NCBI GenBank assembly: GCA_004114245.1
Contig: QZWS01000112.1
Span: 1-25,847, forward strand
Source of the DNA: Zoopage sp. CT-All
Lineage: Eukaryota > Zoopagomycota > Zoopagomycetes > Zoopagales > Zoopagaceae
DNA length: 25,847 nt
Reading direction: 5' to 3'
Part shown: piece after piece, positions 10,342 through 17,947 of the stretch
How the letters are laid out: every line of letters begins with the position of its first letter
Position numbering within the stretch: position 1 is the stretch's first letter
The notes under the pieces: generated by a model
Database searches by the model: none
The model's input: the letters and a program-made list of their open reading frames with translations, nothing else
Told to the model about the DNA's origin: nothing
Translations under genes and position numbers: made by a program

Positions 10342-11586
10342 TCAACCAGAGATGACTGCATCTGTGGGGGCCTTGTCGGCTCCATGGCTAGTCGACGCGG
10401 GGTCGCTGGTGCCGGAGTTCGGCTCGGCCATGGCTGGTTCGGCCATGACTGGCTCGGCTGCGGCTGGCTCGTGCGGCGACTCGCTAGATGGCGGCGGCAG
10501 ATTACTGCTGCTGGACGACGGCGATGACGAGTCTGCTGGACCACTACTCGATGCTAGCTGCAGCGGCAGATTACTGCTACCAGGTGACGATGGCAGCGAA
10601 GAGGCCGCCGGGCCATTGCTAGATGTTGATTGACGCGGCGGCAATTCGGACTGGTCTCCACCCACACTCCAGTCAATGCTGGGCTGAGAAGTCAAGTCAG
10701 CAGCAGTCTGGCGCAGTTGATCGACGCCAAAGAGCGAGTTGCCAATATCGGCGAAGGTAGAGCCACTGTCGCTAGGGCCGGAGAAGCCGCTATCGGCATT
10801 CGAAGAGGGCGGAGCTTCAAACCCACCACCACCGCCGATTGATACGACAGGTGATGGGGCCGGACTGCTTCTTGCAGGTGGTGGTGGGCTAGAATTGCCA
10901 CCACCGCCAGAGCTCGGCGGAGAATTCCCACCATTGCCGTTCCCGTTGCCACCATTTGACGGAGCTATCTGATTCTGACCGCTGTTTGCTGACTCGTCAT
11001 TGCCATTGCCAGAGCCAGAGCCAAAATCATTGCCAGAGTTGGCGCTCAACGTAGGAGCACCACCACCGCTTGATCCGACCGGCTGTCCGACCGAAACCAA
11101 GAGGGATCCGTCGCTGGGCATGCCATCATTGGCAACAATCACCGGCGCACCCACCGATGCAGTCGATAATTCACCGCTGGATGGTGCAGCTAGAGCAGGA
11201 GTAGGGGTAGAGGCAGGGGCAGAGGCAGGGGCAGAGGCAGGGGCAGGAGCAGATCCGGGCGATGACTGAACCAAGCCATTTGCAGACGAACCGGTAAAAG
11301 ATAAAGATGATGGTGTATCGTACTCGGCATCGCAATATTCAACATCACTGCCATCATCGTAATAATCCGATGTGCGGGATGAATGACGCGAGCTACGATC
11401 ATTGGAACGGTAATTTCGGCGACCACGGTGATTATCGTAATCATGGCCACGCGAATCGTGGTGGAGACGCGTTGGCGCGGCATTGGCGATGGCGGGGATG
11501 TTGGTGGCAGCGAGGGTAGTGAGTGCGATGACGCCAGCGAGCATCAGCAGGCTCCCACGGCGCATAGAACCCACAGCAGTACTCAT
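10342..11586 (-). CDS. Secreted Ser/Pro/Gly/Asn-rich low-complexity protein
   Basis: Intronless, 414 aa. Residues 1-36 look like a signal peptide: a basic start (MRRG), a hydrophobic core (SLLMLAGVIALTTLAA) and Ala-X-Ala ending ANAAP. A charged segment rich in Asp, Arg, Tyr and Ser follows (about residues 40-85). The rest is Ser/Pro/Gly/Asn-rich, including an APAS repeat (about 110-130) coded by 12-bp units at about 11196-11250, SGSGNGN tracts, and a Ser/Pro-rich block near the C-terminus repeated as SSNGPA / SSSGPA. The mature part has only one Cys (EYCDAEY), so it is not a cystine-knot effector. There is no C-terminal hydrophobic tail for a GPI anchor. It is probably a secreted, possibly O-glycosylated wall or extracellular protein; the function is unknown. 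Confidence 0.7.
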   Translation of the reverse strand: MSTAVGSMRRGSLLMLAGVIALTTLAATNIPAIANAAPTRLHHDSRGHDYDNHRGRRNYRSNDRSSRHSSRTSDYYDDGSDVEYCDAEYDTPSSLSFTGSSANGLVQSSPGSAPAPASAPASAPASTPTPALAAPSSGELSTASVGAPVIVANDGMPSDGSLLVSVGQPVGSSGGGAPTLSANSGNDFGSGSGNGNDESANSGQNQIAPSNGGNGNGNGGNSPPSSGGGGNSSPPPPARSSPAPSPVVSIGGGGGFEAPPSSNADSGFSGPSDSGSTFADIGNSLFGVDQLRQTAADLTSQPSIDWSVGGDQSELPPRQSTSSNGPAASSLPSSPGSSNLPLQLASSSGPADSSSPSSSSSNLPPPSSESPHEPAAAEPVMAEPAMAEPNSGTSDPASTSHGADKAPTDAVISG

Positions 11587-12006
11587 GGTATTTAATTAGT
11601 GTAAAAGCGGGGGCGCGGATGGGTGGAATGGGTGGAAGTGGGCGGCCGCTGATGGGGAGGTTCAGGCTGACGAGAACAGCCAGGACGGCAATATGCGATG
11701 TCGGGTAATGATTGCATGCATCCTATTTTTGGAATGTCCAAAGTCTCCGGACCATATGAATTTGTGCTACCATCCGCATCGGGCCAGCTGCAGAATGGTA
11801 CGCCTAGTCACTGGTTGTGGGCTGATAAGCATGCTCAAGAGCGTGCGCACGATGCCAGCTTGCCACTGGATTTACGCCCATGTCTTGATGCATATCATGC
11901 TAATTCCCATTTAATAAGTAGGTTAATATTTGCCTTATACACATAACTAAAGTTATCTGCGTATGCACATGCATATGCACCCTGTGCCGCCCGCAATGCC
12001 CCGATC
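11587..12006. other. Intergenic gap between two minus-strand genes
   Basis: This 420-bp gap separates the secreted low-complexity gene (start at 11586) from the first SMS-type gene (stop at 12007-12009). The part just upstream of 11586 is G-rich, with GGGTGGAATGGGTGGAAGTGGGC-like purine runs at about 11619-11644. The other half is AT-rich and contains alternating TGCATATGCA-type sequence at about 11966-11978. I see no coding exon, tRNA or repeat of note. Confidence 0.5.
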
Positions 12007-13113
12007 TCAAACATGAACAGCATCGCTGTCAGTCTTATCTCGGAAAACAACAGTATCGGCTTCGCTTTTGGCCTCGGAGTTGGAATCCGTCTGAATGACA
12101 TCAGGCGTCACAATAGCCGCATCGGTACGCTCGGGGAGCTCAAGTCGCTTGCGCAGCTCACCCCATCGCAAATCGACACCGTCCAACCAGCCTACAACAC
12201 GCGTAACCATTGTCGAGCCAAGATCGCGTCGAGAGCCTTTTGCTTCCGACCACCACCCCGCTTGCTCCTCGCCATCGCGATGCTGCTTTAGGGACATCGA
12301 CCACTCCACCAATGCACGTCGTTCTTCGATCGCGCGGTAAAGCAGTGCCAAATACGCAGACCATATCCCCAGAGTGACCATGACGGCGAGTACGAGATCG
12401 ATGGTGTAGTGCCGACTTGTCAGTCCCACAAACAGGATCCCTACCGTTGCATGCACGTAGCCATAGTACGAGACGAATCGCCAGCGTGGATAGAGTCTAA
12501 ATTGGACGGCACACATGCTCATGATCATCGTGTGACCGCTGTATATCATATCCGTGCAGGCCTTGGTCGAGCCGAACGCAATCTTTACGGCACTGGCCAG
12601 CACCGCGGCAGGACCATTGCCAAACGTAGTTACTGGCACGCAACCAGGAAGCGGCGACGGCATGAGAGTAAGCGAAATAATGAGCGAGCGGCCCAGATAC
12701 AACATCCCGGTGATCCAGCAGACGCGGCGGATGGCGATTAGGATCCGGTGAAGCCAGCCTTTGTATGAATCGGGGCGACCCCGTGCCGTACGTGTTTCAA
12801 TGAGGATCATAAGTATGGTTATGCCTAGTAGCGTCTCCATAAACAAATCCGCGGCTTTGGGCAGATCCAAGAAGACGGCGTCGAGAAGAAGGTCCTTCAG
12901 GCGAGGCGCCGAGCCACCAACTGCATCAAGATACTGCTGCCACCGCCAATCCGACGACTGAATGGAGATACCGCACACTATCCCCGCTATAAATAAAAAG
13001 AGCGCCGCTAGAAGGGTGCGCGATGTCTCGCATTGGAGGCGGAGTGCTTTTACGATTCGCGCACGAACGGCGAGTCGGTCGAAAGCCGGAATCGACGGCC
13101 ATCGTACGTGCAT
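12007..13113 (-). CDS. Sphingomyelin-synthase-type (PAP2-like C) phosphotransferase, copy 1
   Basis: Intronless, 368 aa, multi-pass membrane protein. It carries the sphingomyelin synthase signature: LGRSLIISLTLMPSPLPGC resembles the D2 region (family: LPVPG), IYSGHT supplies catalytic His194 (D3 motif), and HYTID supplies His235 and Asp239 (D4 motif). This His/His/Asp triad transfers a phospho-head group onto ceramide in the Golgi or plasma membrane in known SMS enzymes. Head group and acceptor cannot be read here; related enzymes make sphingomyelin, ceramide phosphoethanolamine or inositol phosphorylceramide. A soluble C-terminal tail of about 100 residues includes VVGWLDGVDLRW, shared with the neighbouring copy. 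It lies in tandem with copy 2, 187 bp apart on the same strand. Confidence 0.85.
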   Translation of the reverse strand: MHVRWPSIPAFDRLAVRARIVKALRLQCETSRTLLAALFLFIAGIVCGISIQSSDWRWQQYLDAVGGSAPRLKDLLLDAVFLDLPKAADLFMETLLGITILMILIETRTARGRPDSYKGWLHRILIAIRRVCWITGMLYLGRSLIISLTLMPSPLPGCVPVTTFGNGPAAVLASAVKIAFGSTKACTDMIYSGHTMIMSMCAVQFRLYPRWRFVSYYGYVHATVGILFVGLTSRHYTIDLVLAVMVTLGIWSAYLALLYRAIEERRALVEWSMSLKQHRDGEEQAGWWSEAKGSRRDLGSTMVTRVVGWLDGVDLRWGELRKRLELPERTDAAIVTPDVIQTDSNSEAKSEADTVVFRDKTDSDAVHV

Positions 13114-13300
13114 GGTACCACAGTCGGATATACCTGTTTAGGCGAGAGAGTGGGGAGAGGATGGAATATCGGTTGACGGATGTGGAGCGATTGGAGCGAT
13201 GTGGCGACGCTTATTTTTGGTGCAGATCTATTTTTCGACCGCGGCCGATGCTTCCGAAGTCGCACAAAATCAATATAAATTATTTGGCCATTACGATGCG

Positions 13301-14443
13301 CTACACCTGTTCATTGCTATCTCGCACCTCTAGCACAGAGTCTGTGCGAAGAGTAGTTGCATCAGGCGGTGTACTGCCCCAGTCATGATCCACCTCGCTC
13401 GCTGGAGCAGAACGCTGCCCGGCATCCGGCTCCTGCTTATCCCCAAATACTGCACGAGTCTGCTTAGGCAGCAGCGACAGATTGCGCGAGACCTGCTCCC
13501 ATCGCAAGTCGACTCCATCGAGCCAGCCCACGACGCGGGCAAGCACGCCGGCTCCTAGCCATCGTCGTACATTCATTGCCTCCCACCACCAGCCTTCCGA
13601 TTCTGCGTCCCAGTGCCGCGTGAGAGGCAGCCCAACCGTGACCAAAGTATGGCGCTCTTCAATCGCGCGGTCTAGCATCAGGAGGTACGCAAACCACGCG
13701 CCGACTGTCACCATCAGCGCCAGGACCACATCAACAGTGTAGTGCAGATGCGTTAGCACCACAAACACCACGCCCGTGGTCGCATGAACATATCCGTAGT
13801 AGGATAGGAAACGCGATCGGGGATAGAGGCGGAACTGTATCGCGCAGGTGGTGAGAATCATCGTATGACCACTGTAGATCATATCGCTGCACGCCTTGGT
13901 AACGCCAACAATAAGCAGCACGGCGGTAGCCAGAACAGTTCCAAACCCGTCGTGAAACGTCGCGATGGGCTTGCAGTTGTCGGTTGGGGCGGGAAGCAGT
14001 GTGACGGAGAGGGCGAGCGCTCGGCCGAGGTAGAGCATAGAGGTGATCCAGAAAATGCGTCGTAGAGCAGTGGATGCCCGTCGTCCCCAGCCCTCGGTTG
14101 ACCACGGTCGACCCCGGGCAGTTCGCGTTTCCACCACAATCATTAGAATAGTAAGGGCAAGCAGCGATAGCATGAGTGCATCGGCGGCGGCGGGGGCGTG
14201 CACGTACACGGAATCCAGCACCAAGTCCTGCAAGCTCTCCCCCGAGCCGCTGCTTGTTTTCAAGTAATCGCTCAATCGGTTGTCTGACGCCTCGATTGCC
14301 ACAGCACATATTAAGCCGCTTATGATAACGGCGATGCCGGCGAACACGGTGCGAGATGCTTCGGTTCGGAGGAGGATGATTGCTTTAAGGCGGGCGTGAT
14401 ATCTATTCCACCATGCGCCGTTCTGAGGCGGAGATGGATGCAT
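13301..14443 (-). CDS. Sphingomyelin-synthase-type (PAP2-like C) phosphotransferase, copy 2
   Basis: Intronless, 380 aa; a tandem paralogue of the gene at 12007-13113. Both share ETRTARGRP, W-I-T-x-MLYLGR, the D3 motif IYSGHT (His193 here), FRLYPRxRFxSYYGYVHAT, the D4 motif HYTVD (His234, Asp238) and the tail motif RVVGWLDGVDLRW. All catalytic residues of the family are present in both copies, so neither looks dead. The copies differ in the N-terminal 30 residues, in the lumenal loop before D2, and in the last ~60 residues. That divergence suggests an old duplication kept for two roles, perhaps two head groups or two compartments (inference). Expected location is Golgi or plasma membrane. Confidence 0.85.
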   Translation of the reverse strand: MHPSPPQNGAWWNRYHARLKAIILLRTEASRTVFAGIAVIISGLICAVAIEASDNRLSDYLKTSSGSGESLQDLVLDSVYVHAPAAADALMLSLLALTILMIVVETRTARGRPWSTEGWGRRASTALRRIFWITSMLYLGRALALSVTLLPAPTDNCKPIATFHDGFGTVLATAVLLIVGVTKACSDMIYSGHTMILTTCAIQFRLYPRSRFLSYYGYVHATTGVVFVVLTHLHYTVDVVLALMVTVGAWFAYLLMLDRAIEERHTLVTVGLPLTRHWDAESEGWWWEAMNVRRWLGAGVLARVVGWLDGVDLRWEQVSRNLSLLPKQTRAVFGDKQEPDAGQRSAPASEVDHDWGSTPPDATTLRTDSVLEVRDSNEQV

Positions 14444-14666
14444 GAGCAGGCAGGCGACGATGCTAATGACGACGTGGGGCGTGCTTGTGATGCGTAATGT
14501 GGGCTGATCGTTGACTGGCTGCCAGTCGCAATGCTTAGCTTTATCTCAAGAGCACAATGCTGAGATTGTTGGGGTAGAGAGTATGCTGCACATTGTATAT
14601 GCTGACAAAGTCTATATGGTCTCATCGACCCAGCCACACCTCTTCCGGGGCAGCATCCATGGCCTA

Positions 14667-15059
14667 TCAATGCCAATGCTGGTATCTCCAGAGCCTCCTT
14701 GCAGGTTCAATCTCCAATCCAAACGTCGCCAGCATCCCCGCGACTGTCATATGCGCTGCTGCCTGTATGGGCCCTCTGACCGCTGATGAGGTAACTCGTC
14801 CTGCAGCAAGCAGCGACGACTGGGCCTTGTCCCCAACTGTTGCAGCCGGGTTCCGCATCACGTCCTGGTGATCATTGATGGCACGGTCAATTCTGTTGCA
14901 CGAGTGGTCAAGTTTTGTCCTGGCTTCATGGACCTGCCTATGGGCAAGAAAAAGGCAAGGATTTGCATGAACAAGCATATGCGCAGCCGAGACAGGCATA
15001 GCGGGGCCAAGGGCAGGGATAGCAAATGGCATGGCAATGAAGATAACAATTGTGCGCAT
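14667..15059 (-). CDS. Small putative secreted protein, unrecognised
   Basis: An intronless frame of 130 aa starting at ATG 15059, chosen because it opens directly into a signal-peptide-like stretch (MRTIVIFIAMPFAIPALGPA, then VSAAH); the frame stays open further upstream without a better start. The mature part has a helical charged segment (HRQVHEARTKLDHSCNRIDRAIN) and a more hydrophobic Ala/Gly-rich C-terminal segment (AAAHMTVAGMLATFGL), with two Cys in total after the signal. I do not recognise a family. It lies between the SMS-type pair and the tandem secreted-protein genes, so it may belong to the same patch of fast-evolving secreted proteins. Confidence 0.45.
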   Translation of the reverse strand: MRTIVIFIAMPFAIPALGPAMPVSAAHMLVHANPCLFLAHRQVHEARTKLDHSCNRIDRAINDHQDVMRNPAATVGDKAQSSLLAAGRVTSSAVRGPIQAAAHMTVAGMLATFGLEIEPARRLWRYQHWH

Positions 15060-15359
15060 GATGACGTAATTTTGCTTTCCGTGGAGTGGCAGTGGCAGAG
15101 GTGTGGGTGGAGGAGTGGTGATGTTTGCGAGTTTGCTGACTGTTCTTGTATAAGATGAGACGCCTAACAACCAATTATAGGAATTGGCCTGTGTGAAGCG
15201 CCGTCAAATTCATATGAAACACTTATAGACAATCACCATTCATGGGAAATTCACACGTGTTAATATAGCTATGAATAAAATCAGATCCACAGTACTTTCC
15301 CAACATTCCACCATCGCCCCCAACACAGTTACGACACTACCTACGACGAACATTACACC
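15060..15359. other. Divergent intergenic region upstream of two secreted-protein genes
   Basis: This 300-bp region lies between the minus-strand start at 15059 and the plus-strand start at 15360. The last ~70 bases are C/A-rich and match the 5' flank of the second copy of the secreted pair (about 15905-15973). No gene, RNA or repeat is seen apart from that. Confidence 0.5.
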
Positions 15360-15725
15360 ATGCAGTTGACAACGCGAGCCAGCGCCTTTCTTCTTGCTTC
15401 TACCGCCGTCGCCTTTGTTGTGACCACACCCCCCTTCATCTCGGCATCCACCACCGTCGTCAGCGATCCGGACCTCGACTATTACCTCTGGCGTCAAGAG
15501 AGGCTAAAACCTATTGCTTTACAGGTGAAACGTGATCATCCAAGCTTCAGCGCTGAGCAGGTGGAAAAGGAGACCGAATTAAGATACAAGGTGATGCGTG
15601 CAAGGTATTCTGGTTTTTCGCGGGCAGTGAGTGGGTTTACTGGCTCAAAACCCACACCCTCACAGAGAGCGGATAGGTCGAGTTTTCCCAAAAAGCACTG
15701 GAATAATGCCGAGACACATTCTTAG
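15360..15725 (+). CDS. Small secreted protein, first of a tandem pair
   Basis: 121 aa, no intron. The N-terminus is a clear signal peptide (MQLTTRASAFLLASTAVAFV, then VTTPPFISAS). The mature part is a Tyr/Asp stretch (DLDYYLWRQERLK), a conserved block KxIALQVKRxHPSFSAEQVExE, and a basic Ser-rich tail ending FPKKHWNNAETHS. It has no Cys. I know no named family that fits. The neighbour at 15974 is a paralogue sharing promoter, signal peptide and conserved block, so the pair arose by a local duplication of roughly 600 bp. Probable role: a secreted protein facing a host or the environment, but nothing in the sequence proves that. Confidence 0.65.
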   Translation: MQLTTRASAFLLASTAVAFVVTTPPFISASTTVVSDPDLDYYLWRQERLKPIALQVKRDHPSFSAEQVEKETELRYKVMRARYSGFSRAVSGFTGSKPTPSQRADRSSFPKKHWNNAETHS

Positions 15726-15973
15726 GCAGTAGTGATTGCTGAGGCGATGTAAGCATGAGATCAAGTACAGATACCTGTGCGTTGATTATTTCACCTGCGC
15801 TGAGAGAAGCGCATTCCTTTCTTCCTAGCTTGTATTCTCTCACAAATGGGAGGAGCTAGAAAGTGGCTCGGTATGTGATGTGTTGACTGTCCAAGGTTTT
15901 ACTCTGTTCGGTCCAAACCTTTCACCATCGCCACCAGCACGGTTACGACATCACCTACAACAAGTATAGCACC

Positions 15974-16399
15974 ATGCAGTTGACAGCAAAAATTGGCACC
16001 CTTCTTCTCGCTTCTGTCGCCGTTACCTTTGTTGTGACCACACTCCCTTCTATCTCGGCATCCAACACCAACCCGTACACCAACCAGTACACCAATCAAT
16101 ACACCAACCAATACACCAACCAATACACCAACCAGTACACCAATCACGACACCGACCTGTACACCGACCCGTACACCAGATATTGTCTCTGGTATCAAGA
16201 GCGGCTAAAAACTATTGCTCTACAGGTGAAACGTGAACATCCAAGCTTTAGTGCTGAACAGGTGGAAGAGGAGGCCAAATTAAGACACAATAAGAGTAGG
16301 TGGCATCCTTATTATATACGGGCAGCGAGCGGGTGTACTGATTCAAAGCCCGTGGACTCGCAGAGGGCGGATAAGTCGGGGCTTCCCAAAAAACACTAG
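15974..16399 (+). CDS. Small secreted protein with NQYT repeats, second of a tandem pair
   Basis: 141 aa, no intron, with a signal peptide like its neighbour (MQLTAKIGTLLLASVAVTFV). Between the signal and the conserved block sits an array of four-residue units (consensus Y-T-N-Q) coded by 16064-16180. After it come LWYQERLKTIALQVKR and HPSFSAEQVEEE, then a basic tail ending GLPKKH. The stop is at a TAG (16397-16399) where the first copy has TGG (Trp), so this protein lacks the last seven residues; a second in-frame TAG follows at the place of the first copy's own stop. The single Cys residues after the repeat (YCLW, GCTD) are absent from copy 1. Function unknown. Confidence 0.65.
   Translation: MQLTAKIGTLLLASVAVTFVVTTLPSISASNTNPYTNQYTNQYTNQYTNQYTNQYTNHDTDLYTDPYTRYCLWYQERLKTIALQVKREHPSFSAEQVEEEAKLRHNKSRWHPYYIRAASGCTDSKPVDSQRADKSGLPKKH
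16064..16180 (+). repeat. 12-bp coding tandem repeat (TAC ACC AAC CAR)
   Basis: Nine full 12-nt units and part of a tenth run in frame from 16064. The central units (16076-16135) differ only at third codon positions (AAC/AAT, CAA/CAG). The outer ones have drifted to Asn-Pro, Asn-His, Asp-Leu and Asp-Pro variants. The first copy of the gene pair has no such array at the same place, so it expanded after the duplication. A repeat of this kind changes length easily by slippage. Confidence 0.85.
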
Positions 16400-16605
16400 A
16401 GTAATGTCGAGACGCATTCATAGGCAGTAGTGATCACTGAGGCAATGTAAGTGTGAAATCGAGTACAGATGCTTTGTGTTGATTATTACACCTACGCTCT
16501 TTGCATTAGGGGAAGTCCACGCCTTTCTCCTATCTAGCTGTAAATTATTCTGCCCAGCATTCAAGAGTTCTAAATACTACCATGCTATACTTGACACAGT
16601 ATTAT

Positions 16606-16875
16606 TCATTCATTTCGTAAGCAAACAATTGCACCATTTAAAGATGTCTGCGGTGCTGATTCCAGAGCGTCCCAGTTAGCACTCAGCTCAGGTGCCCAGC
16701 GATGCAAGTCCTTCTTATCCAGCTCAGTAAAGCCCTGCCAGGTGGAAGCCTCGGCAATGAGCATATGGTAGCGTGGATTGTTAAAAACATAGTACCGACG
16801 CATAGAGCTGCTCCAGGAGCGGGAGCGACGATTGATGGAATCGCGACAAACGATGGTTATGGGAAGTACCGCCAT
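16606..16875 (-). CDS. Small basic protein, unrecognised
   Basis: An 89-residue frame starting at ATG 16875. The N-terminal third is Arg/Ser-rich (RDSINRRSRSWSSSMRR) and could be a mitochondrial presequence. The rest looks like a folded Trp-containing domain (YYVFNNPRYHMLIAEASTWQ, then ELDKKDLHRWAPELSANW). I do not recognise the family. A different frame upstream begins MAATQQDLSSGQTAGKK at 16937, but I found no intron that joins it in phase, so the true N-terminus is uncertain. It is divergent from eIF3g, with 138 bp between the chosen starts. Confidence 0.4.
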   Translation of the reverse strand: MAVLPITIVCRDSINRRSRSWSSSMRRYYVFNNPRYHMLIAEASTWQGFTELDKKDLHRWAPELSANWDALESAPQTSLNGAIVCLRNE

Positions 16876-17013
16876 CACTTTTCTTTCCAGCAGTCTGCCC
16901 GCTTGACAAATCCTGCTGAGTTGCCGCCATGACCGACGTCCTGTGCGCCCATATCCCGCTGCACCGGCCGCTGCTAACGCTCGCGACTGTCCTGTAGCGC
17001 TGCTCCAAAAAGG

Positions 17014-17889
17014 ATGGACTGGGCCGATGACGACGACAGCCTGGAGATCGACTACGCGCGCCCCACCGCCTTCACCGACGCCGACGGCTTCAAAATCCTT
17101 GTAGAGTACCGCGAGAACGACGCCGGCCAGCGCGTCAAAATCACCCGCAAGATCAAATCAACGCTGCACAAGGAGCGCGTGAATAAATCCGTGGCAGAGC
17201 GCAAGCGGTGGCAGAAATTTGGCCAAGAGAAGGGCAACCCTGCCGGACCCGACGTCGCCACCACCACCGTTGGCGAGCAAATCATGCTCAAGCTCTCGCT
17301 GGCCGGCAACAGCGCCGAGCTGGCTGCTGCGGCCGCAGCCGAGGCCGAAGAGGCCGAGACCCAGCACATGAAAGATCAGCTCAAAGGCAAGAAGATTCTG
17401 TGTCGCATTTGCAAGGGCGATCATTTCACCACAAAGTGTCCCTACAAGGACACCCTGCAGCCGCTGGATGAGATCGATCAGGCGCGGGAGGCCGCGGGCG
17501 CTGGTGGAGCCGCATCGGCTGCGGCTGCTGGGGCCGCTGGCGAGAAGAGCAGGTATGTGGCGCCGCACATGCGCGGCGGTGGCGGCGTTGGGGATCGCAT
17601 GGGCGCGGGTGGCGATCGACAGGCCCGAGACGATTCATGCACGCTGCGTGTCACGAATTTGTCCGAGGATACCCGCGATGCGGATGTGCATGATCTCTTC
17701 CGTCCGTTTGGGCAGATTGCGCGCGTGTTTCTGGCCAAGGACCGCGAGACGTTTCGCTGCAAGGGTTTTGCGTTCGTCAGTTTTGTGCTGCGCGAAGATG
17801 CCGCCAAGGCTCTCGAGGCTATCGACGGTCATGGCTATGATAGTTTAATTCTGCGGGTGGAGTGGTCCCAGCCCGCGCCAAACAAATAG
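17014..17889 (+). CDS. Translation initiation factor eIF3 subunit g
   Basis: eIF3g (yeast Tif35) is an RNA-binding subunit of the eIF3 complex on the 40S ribosome, involved in scanning and reinitiation in the cytoplasm. The frame is 291 aa without introns. The N-terminus has the family's acidic start (MDWADDDDS) and the ITRKIKSTLHKERV block that contacts eIF3i. A CCHC knuckle lies at residues 130-143 (Cys130, Cys133, His138, Cys143; CRICKGDHFTTKC). Then come an Ala/Gly-rich linker, the SRYVAPHMRGG motif, and one RRM at about 209-286 with RNP2 (LRVTNL) and RNP1 (KGFAFVSF). The length is normal for the family. Codon use is strongly GC-biased, as expected for a well-expressed gene. Its stop is 58 bp from the stop of the convergent TRMT2A-like gene. 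Confidence 0.95.
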   Translation: MDWADDDDSLEIDYARPTAFTDADGFKILVEYRENDAGQRVKITRKIKSTLHKERVNKSVAERKRWQKFGQEKGNPAGPDVATTTVGEQIMLKLSLAGNSAELAAAAAAEAEEAETQHMKDQLKGKKILCRICKGDHFTTKCPYKDTLQPLDEIDQAREAAGAGGAASAAAAGAAGEKSRYVAPHMRGGGGVGDRMGAGGDRQARDDSCTLRVTNLSEDTRDADVHDLFRPFGQIARVFLAKDRETFRCKGFAFVSFVLREDAAKALEAIDGHGYDSLILRVEWSQPAPNK

Positions 17890-17947
17890 GTGTTGCTGCT
17901 GTTATGAATTATCAACCTTTCTCTCATAAAGTTGCATGCATATCGTA

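Larger units (their letters stand above)
15280..16520 (+). repeat. Tandem segmental duplication carrying the secreted-protein pair
   Basis: The unit starting at about 15290 and the unit starting at about 15900 are diverged direct copies. Similarity covers the 5' flank (ACCATCGCC...CAGTTACGAC against ACCATCGCC...CGGTTACGAC), the start context ACCATGCAGTTGACA, the conserved coding block, and about 100 bp of 3' flank (AGGCAGTAGTGAT...CTGAGGC.ATGTAAG). The copies differ mainly in a 12-bp repeat array present only in the second. Unit boundaries are approximate because they were judged by eye. Confidence 0.75.

Noticed and set aside
13731-14309. 192-residue minus-strand frame inside the second SMS-type gene
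   Set aside because: It is a frame-shifted shadow of the gene; the other frame carries the catalytic motifs.
15360-15725. HMG-box-like reading of the HPSFSAEQVE block
   Set aside because: The block resembles part of an HMG helix only loosely, and the protein has a signal peptide, so a nuclear DNA-binding role is not supported.
15899-16198. Antisense frame with a Gly-Val-Leu repeat resembling a hydrophobic repeat protein
   Set aside because: It is the reverse reading of the NQYT repeat array; the sense frame has a signal peptide and a paralogue.
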